A stretch of 64,000 nt of DNA from Bactericera cockerelli (taxonomy: Eukaryota > Arthropoda > Insecta > Hemiptera > Triozidae): contig CM044958.1 in assembly GCA_024516035.1 (NCBI GenBank), positions 7,956,771 to 8,020,770 on the forward strand, read 5' to 3'. The notes below the pieces were generated by a model, which was given only the letters and a program-made list of their open reading frames with translations, did no database searches and was not told where the DNA came from. Positions within the stretch are counted from its first letter, which is position 1. Each line of letters opens with the position of its first letter. Made by a program: the position numbers and the translations under genes. Positions 11,461-21,357 of this stretch are shown piece after piece.

Positions 11461-11682
11461 TTTCTCTATATATTTTACTCACCAATCTTGCTCTGGATAT
11501 TTTTTTACCTATCCGTCTCACAAATTTCTTTCAGTATGTCTGTCACTGTTCTTTCAAGTCTCTCTTTTTATCAACTTTGTTATAAAACAGTGCTTTCCAG
11601 TGACAGAAAAGAGTTGGGTGGAACTGTGGAAGAGATTGCCAAATGCAATAACCCCGCCCTTAAGTTAGGACATATCATATTA

Positions 11683-11909
11683 CTAGCGGGCTGTCGCCCT
11701 CTTTGCGGGCCGAGGCATGGCCGTGAAAGCAAAAAATCCTTTTTCGCCAATGGCAGGTGTTGTAGTGGGAATTTCGAAAAATCCCGTCTTATTGCACATC
11801 TGGTCTATAAGACAAAGCTACCTACCAAATTTCAGCTTCCTAGGACTTACGGTTTGGGCTGTAGAGCGATGATCAGTCAGTCAGTGACTTTGACATTTAT
11901 ATATTAAGA
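11683..11909 (-). mobile_element. Non-autonomous Helitron, 227 bp
   Basis: On the minus strand it starts TCTTAATATATAAATG and ends GGGCGACAGCCCGCTAG, a terminal hairpin followed by CTAG. It sits exactly between A and T. Copy 1 at about 1840-1860 has the unoccupied sequence ATATTA|TGTGTAAATT. This combination (5' TC, 3' hairpin plus CTRR, A|T target, no target duplication) is diagnostic of Helitrons. No Rep/helicase coding is present. Confidence 0.8.
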
Positions 11910-12147
11910 TGTGTATATTTATTTATTTTTTCTTCTCTTATATTGTATTTTAATTGGTAATTATTTGTGTTCTATATAATGTGTCCAATTAATAAAGTGT
12001 AAAAAAAAAAAAAAATTGATCGCGACGGACTCAGATGTTTACTTCTAGATATTATTTTGCTAATATTATGGCAATCACATTTTACTTATGTTCATGTATG
12101 TCCTTGTAAAACTTCGTATTCAGTAAATAAAAATTCTCCATATTCAA

Positions 12148-12340
12148 CATGAAGTTAAGCATCATCCAGTGAGGCTAGGACTTGGACGAGTGACCATTTA
12201 AATTCGGACCCTTGTGATGCTGCCTATTTCCGGCTCCACTCAGTCTGGGTAAGGTTAATTCGAGTGTCAGGTTTGTGATTTTCAAGGGAAAACCCCCGTC
12301 GTGTTATGACTCTGCAGTTGAAACTGACGTTCAACTCAAA
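12148..12340 (+). repeat. 5'-truncated 5S rRNA-derived SINE
   Basis: Paralogue of 2107-2300. It retains the AGTTAAGCATCATCCAGTGA and GACTTGGACGAGTGACC parts of the 5S-like head. Confidence 0.7.
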
Positions 12341-13354
12341 TAAACAAAAGTGAAAATAAATGTGGGTGAAAGACGGATGAAAATAAATTAATGATGTGTT
12401 AGCATCTCGTCAACTGTGGACATTTTTTCCAAGTGTCTTTTTGAAAAAAATTATGTCTCACTCTGATTTTATCTTATCCTTCCGCCCATAACAAAAGGAT
12501 GCAACTGTCTGGAGTACAAAGGAGCGGAAATGGTGAAACCAGAAGAGATTCTGGGGAGGGAAAAGGATTTGGAGATCCTGGCAACGAAAAGGGAAAATTA
12601 TATACAGGGTGTAAAAGTTTTTTTTTATGGAGAGGAGGTAAATTTTATAACCAATTCAAAACAATGTGTGAGGCTAATGAGCAGAAATCTGTGTCCAATA
12701 CCCACCAAAATCCTCCTCTCCCCCTCCTATAACTAATGTACCCGGAACCGTATAAAATACATTACTTTAGGTAAAAGTTATGTTCTCATGTCTTTGTGTA
12801 TTATGCAGATTATGCTCATTAAGTACCTATAGTTTCCAAATAAATACCTATTATCGAACATATTGTAAAAATACATTCTGAACCAAGTTCTTTATTTTGT
12901 TTGTATTTTCATTTACCAGCGTTTTTAGAAAAATTATCAGAGATAATTTTAGTTTTAAAAAATGCCGTCGAATAAATTAAATCTGAAATTTTCTAAATAA
13001 AAGACTTTAACACCCTGTATTATCATATATTTTTACTTTCTTTATTATAAAGAAAGGAAAATAATGGAATCACTGACTAAAATATGAACAAGAAGAGTTG
13101 AATAAAAACTAAAGAAAATTTAAAGAGCTGAGTAATAATCTCTCTGGTATGATTGATTGCGCGAGATAAGGGGCTCCTTCAATCTAGAATTTTTTTTAAA
13201 AATAATATTTTTCTCACGAAAAAAACATTGAACTAATAACTTTTAGACGCCATCATCATAATAGAAAAGAAGAAGAAATAAAGAAAAAAAATCGGAGCCA
13301 ATTTTCGAGATGTTTTATTTACATACAGACTGACCGACTAACAGACAGTTTATA

Positions 13355-13593
13355 TCTCTATATATTATAAAAAAGAAAAAAGGACTACCTACCTATGTTT
13401 GTTTGTCCGGAGTTGTTTAGCCAAAACGGTAAGAGATAGCGAAAAATGTCTCAGAATTGACCCCCCCAAAACCATTATTGCTTTGTCCAGAAAAATTATA
13501 AAAAGTTTAAAAAGGCATTGCTGTCCAGCAGTACGGCCATGCCTTAGTAAATTTGAAATTTAGTCCCGTTGCAAAGCACGGGCAAATGGCTAG
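13355..13593 (+). mobile_element. Non-autonomous Helitron, 239 bp
   Basis: Starts TCTCTATATATTATAAAA and ends with the hairpin CCCGTTGCAAAGCACGGG, seven bases and then CTAG. It is inserted between A (13354) and T (13594). The homologous site in copy 1 near 3155-3162 reads GTTTATATAAATATA uninterrupted. It has no coding capacity. Confidence 0.85.
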
Positions 13594-13609
13594 TAAATAT
13601 ATATAATAA

Positions 13610-13884
13610 TGTGTTTCTTTGTGTTATTATATCACAATTTTGGTGCTTAGCGTAGAATTATAGAACTTTGCGTATCTTTAATATCCCAATATATTATTTT
13701 TGCCTATAATTCCGCTACTGGTCACAGCTAAAATCAAAGCAGCTACTCATTTTTCCTCACGAGATATGAGTGGACCCTGAACACCCAAGTACAGAACAGA
13801 ATTTTTTTGTCCCACTGGAGATCGAACCCAGTTCATTGTGCATGCAGTGCTGAGCCCGCTTAATCAATCGGCCACGGTGACTAA
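13610..13884 (-). repeat. tRNA-headed SINE, family 1
   Basis: Paralogue of 3169-3447. The head reads (reverse complement) CACCGTGGCCGATTGATTAA and the B box is GGTTCGATCTCC-like. Confidence 0.8.
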
Positions 13885-13937
13885 CAGACAGTCCATATAC
13901 TTTGGGTTTAGGCTCTGGGGACTATAAAACGTAAAAA

Positions 13938-14593
13938 ATCTGGTGTAAACATCACACGACTTTCCTTATCTCCCAAAAAGGAGTCGAATTCCGCCACTGG
14001 TGACTGAACGGTAACAGATAACTAAAAATCAATGCCAAATTCGTGATCAGCACTTCAAAATCATTTAATTTGATATGTCACAACCCCCATCTAGGATGAA
14101 TAATAAAAAAGTTAGTCCAATCGGGTCCCCCTACAATACCGGTAAATTGGGGCCGGTTTCCAAAAAGTTAAAGATATCAAAAAAATGATCAGAGTGAACC
14201 CCTATTATTTTTTTAATCTGAGAAAATGTTGTTCTCGAACTTTTTTTGTATCTTTAACCAATTCAAAGAAGCGGTGCTTGCGGCCAATATTTGCGGCCCT
14301 GCGGCCGCAGAATGCGGCCGATTTCAACCAAAAGTTTCATGGTTCGTCTGGTGTATAAAATTAATTACCATACCAAATTTCAAGTCTCTAGCTCTTACCG
14401 TTCTTGAGATATCCTGTTCACACACACACAGACACACAGACACACAGACACACAGACAGACGCAAGGACCAATGGCTGAAAACCACTTTTTTGGTATCCT
14501 GAGGCTATGATTCGTCCAGAAATGTGAAAAGCTGGGTAGGTCAAATTTTCGACGAATACAATACTTTCCTTATTATAGGATAAGGAAAGTAAA
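13938..14593. mobile_element. 0.66-kb element with ACTTTCCTTATC ends, copy 1
   Basis: The left end contains ACTTTCCTTATC and the right end GATAAGGAAAGT, preceded on the left by CTGGTGTAAACATCACACG. It contains a GCGGCC-rich patch and a (CACAGA)n stretch at 14417-14460. It is absent from copy 1 (3490-3500). GTAAAAA flanks both sides. A second copy is at 22862-23519. It has no transposase coding and is likely a non-autonomous DNA element. Confidence 0.65.
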
Positions 14594-14659
14594 AACACTG
14601 AAAACTGACTAACTGACTATCGAAATTTTTGGGCGATTCAATTGCGTTCATTTGTTGTC

Positions 14660-14795
14660 ATCATATTTGTTTTAATCACTTTGTTCATTTGTTGTCATCA
14701 TATTTGTTTTAATTTATGCTAAAACCGGTACTTGAACCACAGACCTCCAGGTTACTAGTCCGCCGCTTTATCGATCAAGTTACTTAGGTCGATAT
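14660..14795 (-). repeat. tRNA-headed SINE, family 2
   Basis: Paralogue of 3580-3706. A piece containing TTTGTTCATTTGTTGTCATCA is locally duplicated before it. Confidence 0.7.
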
Positions 14796-14988
14796 TACTT
14801 TCCTTTCTATTTCTTTTTTTTTTTTTTTTTTTTTTTTTTAAGGAAGGGCGGGGAAAAATCTTTTAAAGACACCCAGGTCTGAGCCTGGGGTGTGGGATTT
14901 CCACCCACTAAAAACCCACCTTTCCTGATAGCATACTGCACTTGGAACCGAAATATTTTCATTACTTCAAGTGCAGTGCTAATAGGGC

Positions 14989-16140
14989 CTACCGATCCCG
15001 TTGTAGGGCCCTCCCATCTCTCTCTTTTATACGTAAGATATCTCTCACCATCTTTTCAACATATTCCCACTTCTCTCGACTCTCTAGCATTTCCTCAATC
15101 ACACACTCTTGACTCACTACTTTTCCTAGTTTTAAAGAACACTCATCTCTCACTTGCTTAAATCTTTCACATATAAAAAAGGTATGGGCTGGATCATCCC
15201 TATTTGCTACACAGTATCTACATTTTTCAGTTCTAACTTTTCCCATTCTCTTAAGATATGACTGAAAATTTCCATGTCCAGTAAGGAACTGACTCAAATA
15301 ATATGTTAAACTTCCATTTTTTCTCTCAATCCAAGCTCTCACATCCTTAATCAGTCTCTTGGTCCACTGTCCCTTACTACCCTCGCTCTCCCACTTTCTC
15401 ATCCACTTTTCTCTCAACTCCACTCTCACTTCCTCTTCTCTCTCTTTTCTCTCATTTTCGTCAGTGATTTTCTGTAGGTCGTACATTTCTACCCTCTCCT
15501 GCACCATTAGCTCGACTGGTAAGCTGCCTGATATGATTTGTAATGCAGGAGTTGAGGCAGTCCTGTACGATCTACAGAGCCTCAGCATGACCTTTCTCTG
15601 CACCTTCTCAAGCTCAGTCACATACTTCTGCCACCTTGTGATCCCTCCCCAAACTGGTGCCCCGTAAAGTAGTACAGAGTATACTACGGAGGCCAATATC
15701 TCTCTTTTGTCGTTATCCGGTCCGCTGATATTTGGCATCAACCTTGCCAAATTTCCTGCCGTTTTTCCTGCTTTTTCCACTGTCTTCTTTACGTGCTCGG
15801 CCATTTTTAAATTTTGCTGAAAGTAAACACCTAAATATTTCGCCGACTTTTTAGACACTATATCTACATCTTGTACTCTCACACTTATCTCTCTACACAC
15901 TCTTTTGGCAACCAGTAAAACCACCTCTGTCTTATGTGGTGCTATCTTTAGCTTGTGCTGCTCTAGCCAATTTACTATATTTTGCATGACCTCGTTTATC
16001 TCTGCCTCTAATCCCTCCCTATTTTTACCTTTCGTAATGACCACCAGGTCGTCCGCGTAGGCGACTAACGTAGAGTTGGGTGGTACACTCATACTCAGTA
16101 CTGGATCATAGTAGATGTTCCAGAGAAGTCCTCCTAGCAC
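14989..16140 (-). CDS. LINE ORF2, C-terminal part of reverse transcriptase
   Basis: 383 codons in the frame reached after the ORF2 frameshift. It opens just after reverse transcriptase motif B (the in-frame sequence upstream of the first ATG reads VPQGS, then VLGGLLW). YADD, the catalytic motif C, is at residues 28-31. KYLGVYF, typical of the following RT motifs, comes next. The thumb and connection region is lysine/glutamate rich. A CCHC zinc finger sits at residues 307-324 (Cys307, Cys310, His319, Cys324), as in R1, LOA and jockey relatives. There is no RNase H domain. It stops 150 bp before the 3' A-tail. It is not expressed as a separate protein; the ATG assigned here is internal. Function by family: target-primed reverse transcription of the element's RNA. 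Confidence 0.88.
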   Translation of the reverse strand: MLGGLLWNIYYDPVLSMSVPPNSTLVAYADDLVVITKGKNREGLEAEINEVMQNIVNWLEQHKLKIAPHKTEVVLLVAKRVCREISVRVQDVDIVSKKSAKYLGVYFQQNLKMAEHVKKTVEKAGKTAGNLARLMPNISGPDNDKREILASVVYSVLLYGAPVWGGITRWQKYVTELEKVQRKVMLRLCRSYRTASTPALQIISGSLPVELMVQERVEMYDLQKITDENERKEREEEVRVELREKWMRKWESEGSKGQWTKRLIKDVRAWIERKNGSLTYYLSQFLTGHGNFQSYLKRMGKVRTEKCRYCVANRDDPAHTFFICERFKQVRDECSLKLGKVVSQECVIEEMLESREKWEYVEKMVRDILRIKERDGRALQRDR

Positions 16141-17957
16141 GGATCCTTGCGGTACCCCGCAGGGAGGTCCATCACCTCCTTCTCTACCATTAGCTCCCTA
16201 TGTTCTAAATAGCTGCACATTATGTTTATTAGGTATCCTGGAAGGTCGCGCTCTTTTAATTCCTGTATAATACCTTTCCAGGGCACGGTATTGAAAGCAT
16301 TTTTTATGTCCACCAGGACCATCGCACATAGCTCACCCTTTCTTTTTGCTTCCTCCCCAAAACTTAACACTCTTTTCATCGCGTCCACTGTCGATCTTCC
16401 TTCCCTAAAACCGTATTGACTCTCTGATAGATTTCCTTTTCTCTCAATCTCCTCTATGATTCTCACTTTTAACAATTTCTCCATAACTTTACCTAGCACA
16501 CTCAAGAGACATATTGGTCTATATGCCATCCTTTCACTCCCTACCTTTCTCCCTTTCTCAATTAAAACCAATTTTCCCTTTTTCCAACATTCAGGGAATT
16601 TCCCCGCCAACAACACCCGATTACATAAATCCAGACATACACTAGGGGCCATTTCAAAAAATATTTTAACAACCTCTGCGTTGAGACCATCGGGGCCGGG
16701 GGCCTTTTTATTTTTTAAACTACCGAAAGCCTTAGCCGCCTCATCCATACTGAACAATGGTATCTCACACTCCTCTACTTCCAATCTTTCCCATTCAACT
16801 TTCTCATTTTCAGGAAATAATTCCTTCGCGATTTCATTTTTTTCGTCCTGGTTTAGTTTCACTGTCGGTAATAAATTAAACTTTTTACATACTATCTTGT
16901 AGCCTTTGCCCCACACATCCCTATTCAAATCTCTACATAATTCGGCCCACTTGTTGTGTTTTGATTTATTTATTTCCTGTCTCAATTCGTTTTTCCTCTT
17001 AAAATATAGGTCTCTCTGCTCTCTTTTCTGGTCCTCTGTAAGGTCTCTCCTTCTGTTTGCTTTTACCATTTTTCTCTTCTCTCTATGACACTCTTTCCTC
17101 TTTTCTGCTATCAGTTCATTCCACCAGTAAACCCCCTTTTTAGATCTTTTTTTACCACACTTAAAAATTTCCTCACATGCCTCCTGTAGTCTCTGTATAC
17201 ACTCCTCCGGCTCTATTATTTCCTCCCTAAATTTTTCCTTAATTTTATCTTTAAATTCGTTTTTCTTACTCTCTTTGTATCTCCATTTTACCTCCTCCTG
17301 TGTAATGTTCTCGCCCCCCCTTGTATGTGTGCACTGCTCTACTACCTCAAATAAAATATAATTATGATCACTGAGATTTTCTTCCTCAGAGACTCTCCAG
17401 TTTTTTATTTTTGTCACTAAGCTCCGCGAGCATATCGTCACGTCCAGTATAGAGCTACTGCGGCCTCTGACAAAAGTGGGTAAGCTTCCTATATTCACAA
17501 CTTCCATGCCCATTTCTGTTATCCACTCCGATAATATAGAACCCCTATCATCTTCTACGCTAGAATTCCATGTAAAAGATTTAGCATTTACATCTCCTCC
17601 TATAATAATTTGGCTATACTTAGATAAGGAAACCTGGCTTTTTATACTGTCCCAGTAACGAATAAAAGTTTGAATTGTTACGTTTGGCGAGATGTAAACA
17701 CTAAAAATCTGTATATTATTAATTGCCACCCATATAAATCCATTTCCATTTCCACTGTCTTCCACTCTCAAGTTTGTATCTATCACTTTGATCGCTGAAT
17801 CACCTTTTTTATCCTTATACCACCCAACCTGTTCTATATATCTTTTGTTAGGTTCACTGAGTAATACTAGGCTAGTGGACTTATCCATCACATTTTTCTC
17901 TAAAAGACTGTGTGCCGCAGGGGACCTATTTAAATTACATTGAAGGATCTTTATCAT
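16134..17957 (-). CDS. LINE ORF2, endonuclease and N-terminal RT part
   Basis: 607 codons. The N-terminus is an AP-type endonuclease: QCNLNRS with Asn8, LLSEPNK with Glu35, GGDVNAKSFTW (Asp122, Asn124), SILDVT (Asp172) and SDHN (196-199). All catalytic positions expected of the R1 family are present. The RT follows, with KKAPGPDGL, YRPICLLS, SQYGFREGRS and motif A LVDIKNAF (Asp550). The frame then fails in motif B, where DLPAG is followed by an off-frame YRKDPC and a stop. The sequence is consistent with loss of one base in the G-run at about 16159-16162. The ATG at 17957 is 11 bp after the ORF1 stop, suggesting coupled or reinitiated translation. The frameshift may be a real inactivation or an assembly homopolymer error. 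Confidence 0.9.
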   Translation of the reverse strand: MIKILQCNLNRSPAAHSLLEKNVMDKSTSLVLLSEPNKRYIEQVGWYKDKKGDSAIKVIDTNLRVEDSGNGNGFIWVAINNIQIFSVYISPNVTIQTFIRYWDSIKSQVSLSKYSQIIIGGDVNAKSFTWNSSVEDDRGSILSEWITEMGMEVVNIGSLPTFVRGRSSSILDVTICSRSLVTKIKNWRVSEEENLSDHNYILFEVVEQCTHTRGGENITQEEVKWRYKESKKNEFKDKIKEKFREEIIEPEECIQRLQEACEEIFKCGKKRSKKGVYWWNELIAEKRKECHREKRKMVKANRRRDLTEDQKREQRDLYFKRKNELRQEINKSKHNKWAELCRDLNRDVWGKGYKIVCKKFNLLPTVKLNQDEKNEIAKELFPENEKVEWERLEVEECEIPLFSMDEAAKAFGSLKNKKAPGPDGLNAEVVKIFFEMAPSVCLDLCNRVLLAGKFPECWKKGKLVLIEKGRKVGSERMAYRPICLLSVLGKVMEKLLKVRIIEEIERKGNLSESQYGFREGRSTVDAMKRVLSFGEEAKRKGELCAMVLVDIKNAFNTVPWKGIIQELKERDLPGYLINIMCSYLEHRELMVEKEVMDLPAGYRKDPC

Positions 17958-17968
17958 ATGAATTAATT

Positions 17969-19798
17969 TTAAGTCTGCTCAGTTTCTCTTGTCTGCTCTT
18001 CCACCTCCATACCATTTTCATCTGTCTCTCTTTCCTCTCGTTCGTTTCCCGCAGTAGTGACTCCTATTTTATCATTTAACTCATAAATTTTTCCTCTATA
18101 TTCTGGGCATCTTGTAGAATCGCTCCTGTGACCTTCCCTGTCACAAGTAGTGCAATAGCTCGTGTCAACGCAATCCCTAATCAAATGGCCTGGTTTCGCA
18201 CAATTTAAACATCTTTTTTCTCTTCTTTGCTCCTTGCAAATATCAGAATGGTGACCCATCTGCAGACAATTATAACACCTAATAACGTCAACTTTGGCTT
18301 TAACTCGACATCTCGTCCAACCTACTTTAATATCACCAGCTTGAATCAGAGCCTCCGCTGCTGGGGCGGGCATGTACACCGTAGCGATCTGTGTTCCTGA
18401 TCTCGCGAGCCGCAGGTGTTTCACTTGCGTCTCGTATTCCTTTGTCTCTTTTCTGATATATTCTTCCACATCTTTCCCATTTACTGACGCATCTATATCT
18501 AGAACTAACAGAGGAATGTTCCGCCTTCTTCCAGTTACCCTAGTTTCAACTCCTGTCACCTTAGCAGCTATTTCTTTATGTAGAGCTTCGGCTTTCCCTT
18601 CTTCTGTTACAATGATTATCCTTTTGTCTCTTGTCGATTTCACACTCTTTACCTCAATACCCATCACAGCCGGGTCCACGACAGCCCTAATATTTCTTAA
18701 CGTATCCGCATAGGTACTTACATCTGTTTTAATTAAAACAGCTTCTTCTTTCCTATCCCGTCTATCCATGGAGGGATCTCTTATTCCAGCGAACCCTGTA
18801 GGTACATAAAACTCCACTACAATATCTACCTCCTTTATAAACAACACCTCTAAGTTTTTCCTAACTAAATCTCTCTGCTCCGCTTTACTTACCGCTGTCA
18901 CTAAATGTGTACTCCCCTTGCTTTTAAGTTGACTTATAATTTTACCTACTGCCTCTTTCAGTGGCTTGTTTTCTTTCACCTCTACGAAATTTATTCTCCT
19001 GTTGAATGTTCCTTTACTTGTTTTAATAGTACTCTCAATAAAAACTATCCTACCATCTTCTTCGTCAGTATTTTCATTTAAGAGCTCTCCAATCTCTGGG
19101 TACCTATTTATTACATTTTTTTTAAGCAAAGAATTTTCATTAAAATTTTCTAAGAAGAATACAAGATCCTCACTTTTTGTTGCTAACGGATTACCTACCA
19201 CTATCTTTGTTTTTTCATAGACATCATCTTTCCATCTTTTCTTCAGGAGCTCTGTATATTCATCCTCACCCAGATCTTTAGCCTCTCTTACTTTTCCCTT
19301 CATGTCTTCTATTTCCTCCTTATCGCGATTTATCAGAGCAGAGCATCTATCACAGTATCTCTTTACTTCACTAGTTTCCAAACTTTCCTCTTCTTCTTCT
19401 TCTTCCTCCTCCTCATCTTCTTCTTCATCATCTTCCCCTCCATGATTTTTATTTCCTTTATTTATACTCACAAGCAGCTCTAAGATATTACCGACCAGTA
19501 CATCTTGGTTTAAATTTTGCAAAATATCCATTTCCTCGCGTATGTCTTTCCTAGTATATTTACTTGTGTCACCCACTTTCTGTGATAACCCAGAGATCAT
19601 GTCACTCACCTTCCTAATTGCCTCTTCCATCTGCAGCCTTTCATTTTCCGAAAAACTATTGTCCGATAGATCTAGAGACTCATTTAGTTTCCTTTTCTTA
19701 GTTTTCTTCTGACCCTTCCGCTTAGGATTTCTTCCTACTTTACTACCAGAGCTACTCGACATTTTATTTCCTGTTCCTCCTCCTGGGTCTCCTTCCAT
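17969..19798 (-). CDS. LINE ORF1, Gag-like zinc-knuckle protein
   Basis: 609 codons, uninterrupted. The N-terminus is Ser/Lys rich with a basic nuclear-localisation-like cluster (about residues 19-38, PKRKGQKKTKKRKLN). A long Glu/Asp run is at about 118-140, encoded by a TTC/TCC repeat. Three zinc knuckles lie near the C-terminus: CYNCLQMGHHSDIC (508-521), CLNCAKPGHLIRDC (530-543) and CTTCDREGHRSDSTRC (549-564, with longer spacing). Three knuckles is the usual number in R1-clade ORF1. The role by family is binding element RNA and forming the RNP that carries ORF2 protein. The open frame over 1.8 kb suggests recent activity. Confidence 0.9.
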   Translation of the reverse strand: MEGDPGGGTGNKMSSSSGSKVGRNPKRKGQKKTKKRKLNESLDLSDNSFSENERLQMEEAIRKVSDMISGLSQKVGDTSKYTRKDIREEMDILQNLNQDVLVGNILELLVSINKGNKNHGGEDDEEEDEEEEEEEEEESLETSEVKRYCDRCSALINRDKEEIEDMKGKVREAKDLGEDEYTELLKKRWKDDVYEKTKIVVGNPLATKSEDLVFFLENFNENSLLKKNVINRYPEIGELLNENTDEEDGRIVFIESTIKTSKGTFNRRINFVEVKENKPLKEAVGKIISQLKSKGSTHLVTAVSKAEQRDLVRKNLEVLFIKEVDIVVEFYVPTGFAGIRDPSMDRRDRKEEAVLIKTDVSTYADTLRNIRAVVDPAVMGIEVKSVKSTRDKRIIIVTEEGKAEALHKEIAAKVTGVETRVTGRRRNIPLLVLDIDASVNGKDVEEYIRKETKEYETQVKHLRLARSGTQIATVYMPAPAAEALIQAGDIKVGWTRCRVKAKVDVIRCYNCLQMGHHSDICKEQRREKRCLNCAKPGHLIRDCVDTSYCTTCDREGHRSDSTRCPEYRGKIYELNDKIGVTTAGNEREERETDENGMEVEEQTRETEQT

Positions 19799-20824
19799 CC
19801 TAACTCGTTACTTACCGCACTTACCTGTGACTTTGCTATAACTCTCGTTCAGCTGTAGAAAGAGAGAACACAACAAAAGCCGAGAGTCATCACATAAAAT
19901 TATAGTAGTAATAACAATAAATATTTTAAGACGCCTCTTTTATGGGAAACTAAGCCTCTTTTTTGGTCCTTAACTCTTCTAGGGCAATTTGGCCTCTTTA
20001 TTGGGACACGCCTCTTTTGGGCTCTATTTATTTATTTTTATATATTTTTTCAAAGAGCTTCTTTTGTGGGCAACACAGTACAGTATATAAATTATATTAT
20101 ATACAGTTTATATTTACACAAGAAAAGTTAAATCAAAAATAATAATGAAAAAGAAGAAAACAAAATGAACAATGATAAAATATATACAGATTATGGGGTG
20201 TTCCAAACTTCCAAATCAATCGCGTCCAGCAGTATAGACTCCAGCGCCTCCTGATCTGCCCCTTACAACTCCGCCAAATCTTGTCGTAGTCTTCTTGCAG
20301 GGACACCTCAGCAAAGACTTGGAAAACTAGTAACCGCTCGGTCTCCCCATTTCCAATGAATTGTATTATAAATATCTACATGAATGAGATACAATAGATA
20401 ACTCGCCAGTGAGTCTGGTTGTTATGTACCAGCGTCTATGTAATCAGATAACTGTGTAGCTATATCACTGACTATCTTTATTCTAGACTATCAGGTGAAT
20501 GAACTATTGAATGAAGTTTCAAGGTCACTCACCTTGGTACAGCTTGACTTACGTAATCAATCGATAAGATTTCCGAAAATTTAAAAATTAATTAACAAAT
20601 TTCACTTCACTTTTGCAAAGATATTTCATCACCACACTGACACTAGAAAATTTTAAAAACAGTTTCAGAAACTAGAAATGTTCCTCTTAATACTGGTATA
20701 AAATACTTTTTTTTACTATCCATTTTAAACTAAATTTATAGATTCTTTAAAGAGAGCTATTTTAAACCATGTGCATCGCACCACATCACCCACATCAATC
20801 AAGTCTGGTTGTTATGTACCAGCG
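19799..20824 (-). promoter_or_regulatory. LINE 5'UTR with direct repeat
   Basis: About 1.0 kb upstream of ORF1. A 27-bp sequence containing GGTTGTTATGTACCAGCGTC (plus-strand reading) occurs at 20413-20439 and again at 20803-20829, the latter at the very 5' end of the element, 390 bp apart. The last five bases of the outer copy overlap the target duplication. A repeated 5' unit could be a duplicated internal promoter, as in LINEs with monomeric 5'UTRs. No TATA box is evident, which is normal for LINEs. Confidence 0.6.
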
Positions 20825-20994
20825 TCTATTTCTATTAGATGAGGAAAGTAAAATAAGTGATGAGTAGTACCTGCTTCGAGCACAGTTGTACTAATACTAC
20901 TTACAGTACTTACATACTCAATTACTCATAATAATTCTCATACCGTCGCTAGTTATTTAGATATTCATATTAATAATGATAAAATAATAATAAT

Positions 20995-21172
20995 GTGGAA
21001 AAGAAGAAAGAGAAGGCATTCTTTTCCCTTTCCCTGTTAAAGTTATAAAGGAAGAGAATCTCAAAAGCATTATCACCACCCGGCCTTGATCAAACTTTTT
21101 TAACCTTTCATTGATTATACCTTTTCACTGTACCTGTATATAAAAAATGTAAATAAAGATTGATCAAAATTA
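20995..21172 (+). repeat. Small retroposon (module S)
   Basis: Absent from copy 1 (near 3880). It runs from GAAGGCATTC through ATTATCACCACC and CTTGATCAAAC to TGTAAATAAAGATTGATCAA, between AATAATAATAAT runs that may be a target duplication. Relatives are at 30120-30260 (+) and 54530-54660 (-). Confidence 0.55.
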
Positions 21173-21357
21173 TTGAATAATAATAATAATTAAGATATCT
21201 TGTAGACCTGCGTGATTTTTGTATTATTCCTGTAAAAGTGATGAAATATATTATAATAATAACACTACTTACATACTCATAATAATTCTCACACAGGCGC
21301 TAGTTATTTACATACACAATACTTTCCTCTTTATCTCAATTTCGATTTTCATAGCGC

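Larger units (their letters stand above)
14815..20824 (-). mobile_element. R1-clade-like LINE, full length, one frameshift
   Basis: A 6.0-kb non-LTR retrotransposon in minus orientation. From its 5' end it has a 1.0-kb 5'UTR, ORF1 with three CCHC knuckles, an 11-bp spacer, ORF2 with AP-type endonuclease and reverse transcriptase, a 174-bp 3'UTR and a 25-A tail (poly-T at 14815-14839). The 9-bp target duplication TCTATTTCT is at 14806-14814 and 20825-20833. The homologous empty site is at 3709-3740 in copy 1. Three ORF1 knuckles, lack of RNase H and a C-terminal CCHC in ORF2 fit the R1 clade. The insertion site is neither 28S rDNA nor telomeric repeat. The intact 5' end, near-open ORFs and long A-tail point to a young insertion. 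Confidence 0.93.
9737..21345 (+). repeat. Duplicated block, copy 2, first part
   Basis: Collinear with 1-4040. Relative to copy 1 it gained a poly(T)-headed truncated insert (10187-10281), two Helitrons (11683-11909, 13355-13593), the 0.66-kb element (13938-14593), the LINE (14815-20824) and a small retroposon (about 20995-21172). It also has about 165 bp near 12615-12775 that copy 1 lacks; this is flanked by short GTAAAAG repeats and probably reflects a deletion in copy 1. Confidence 0.85.
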
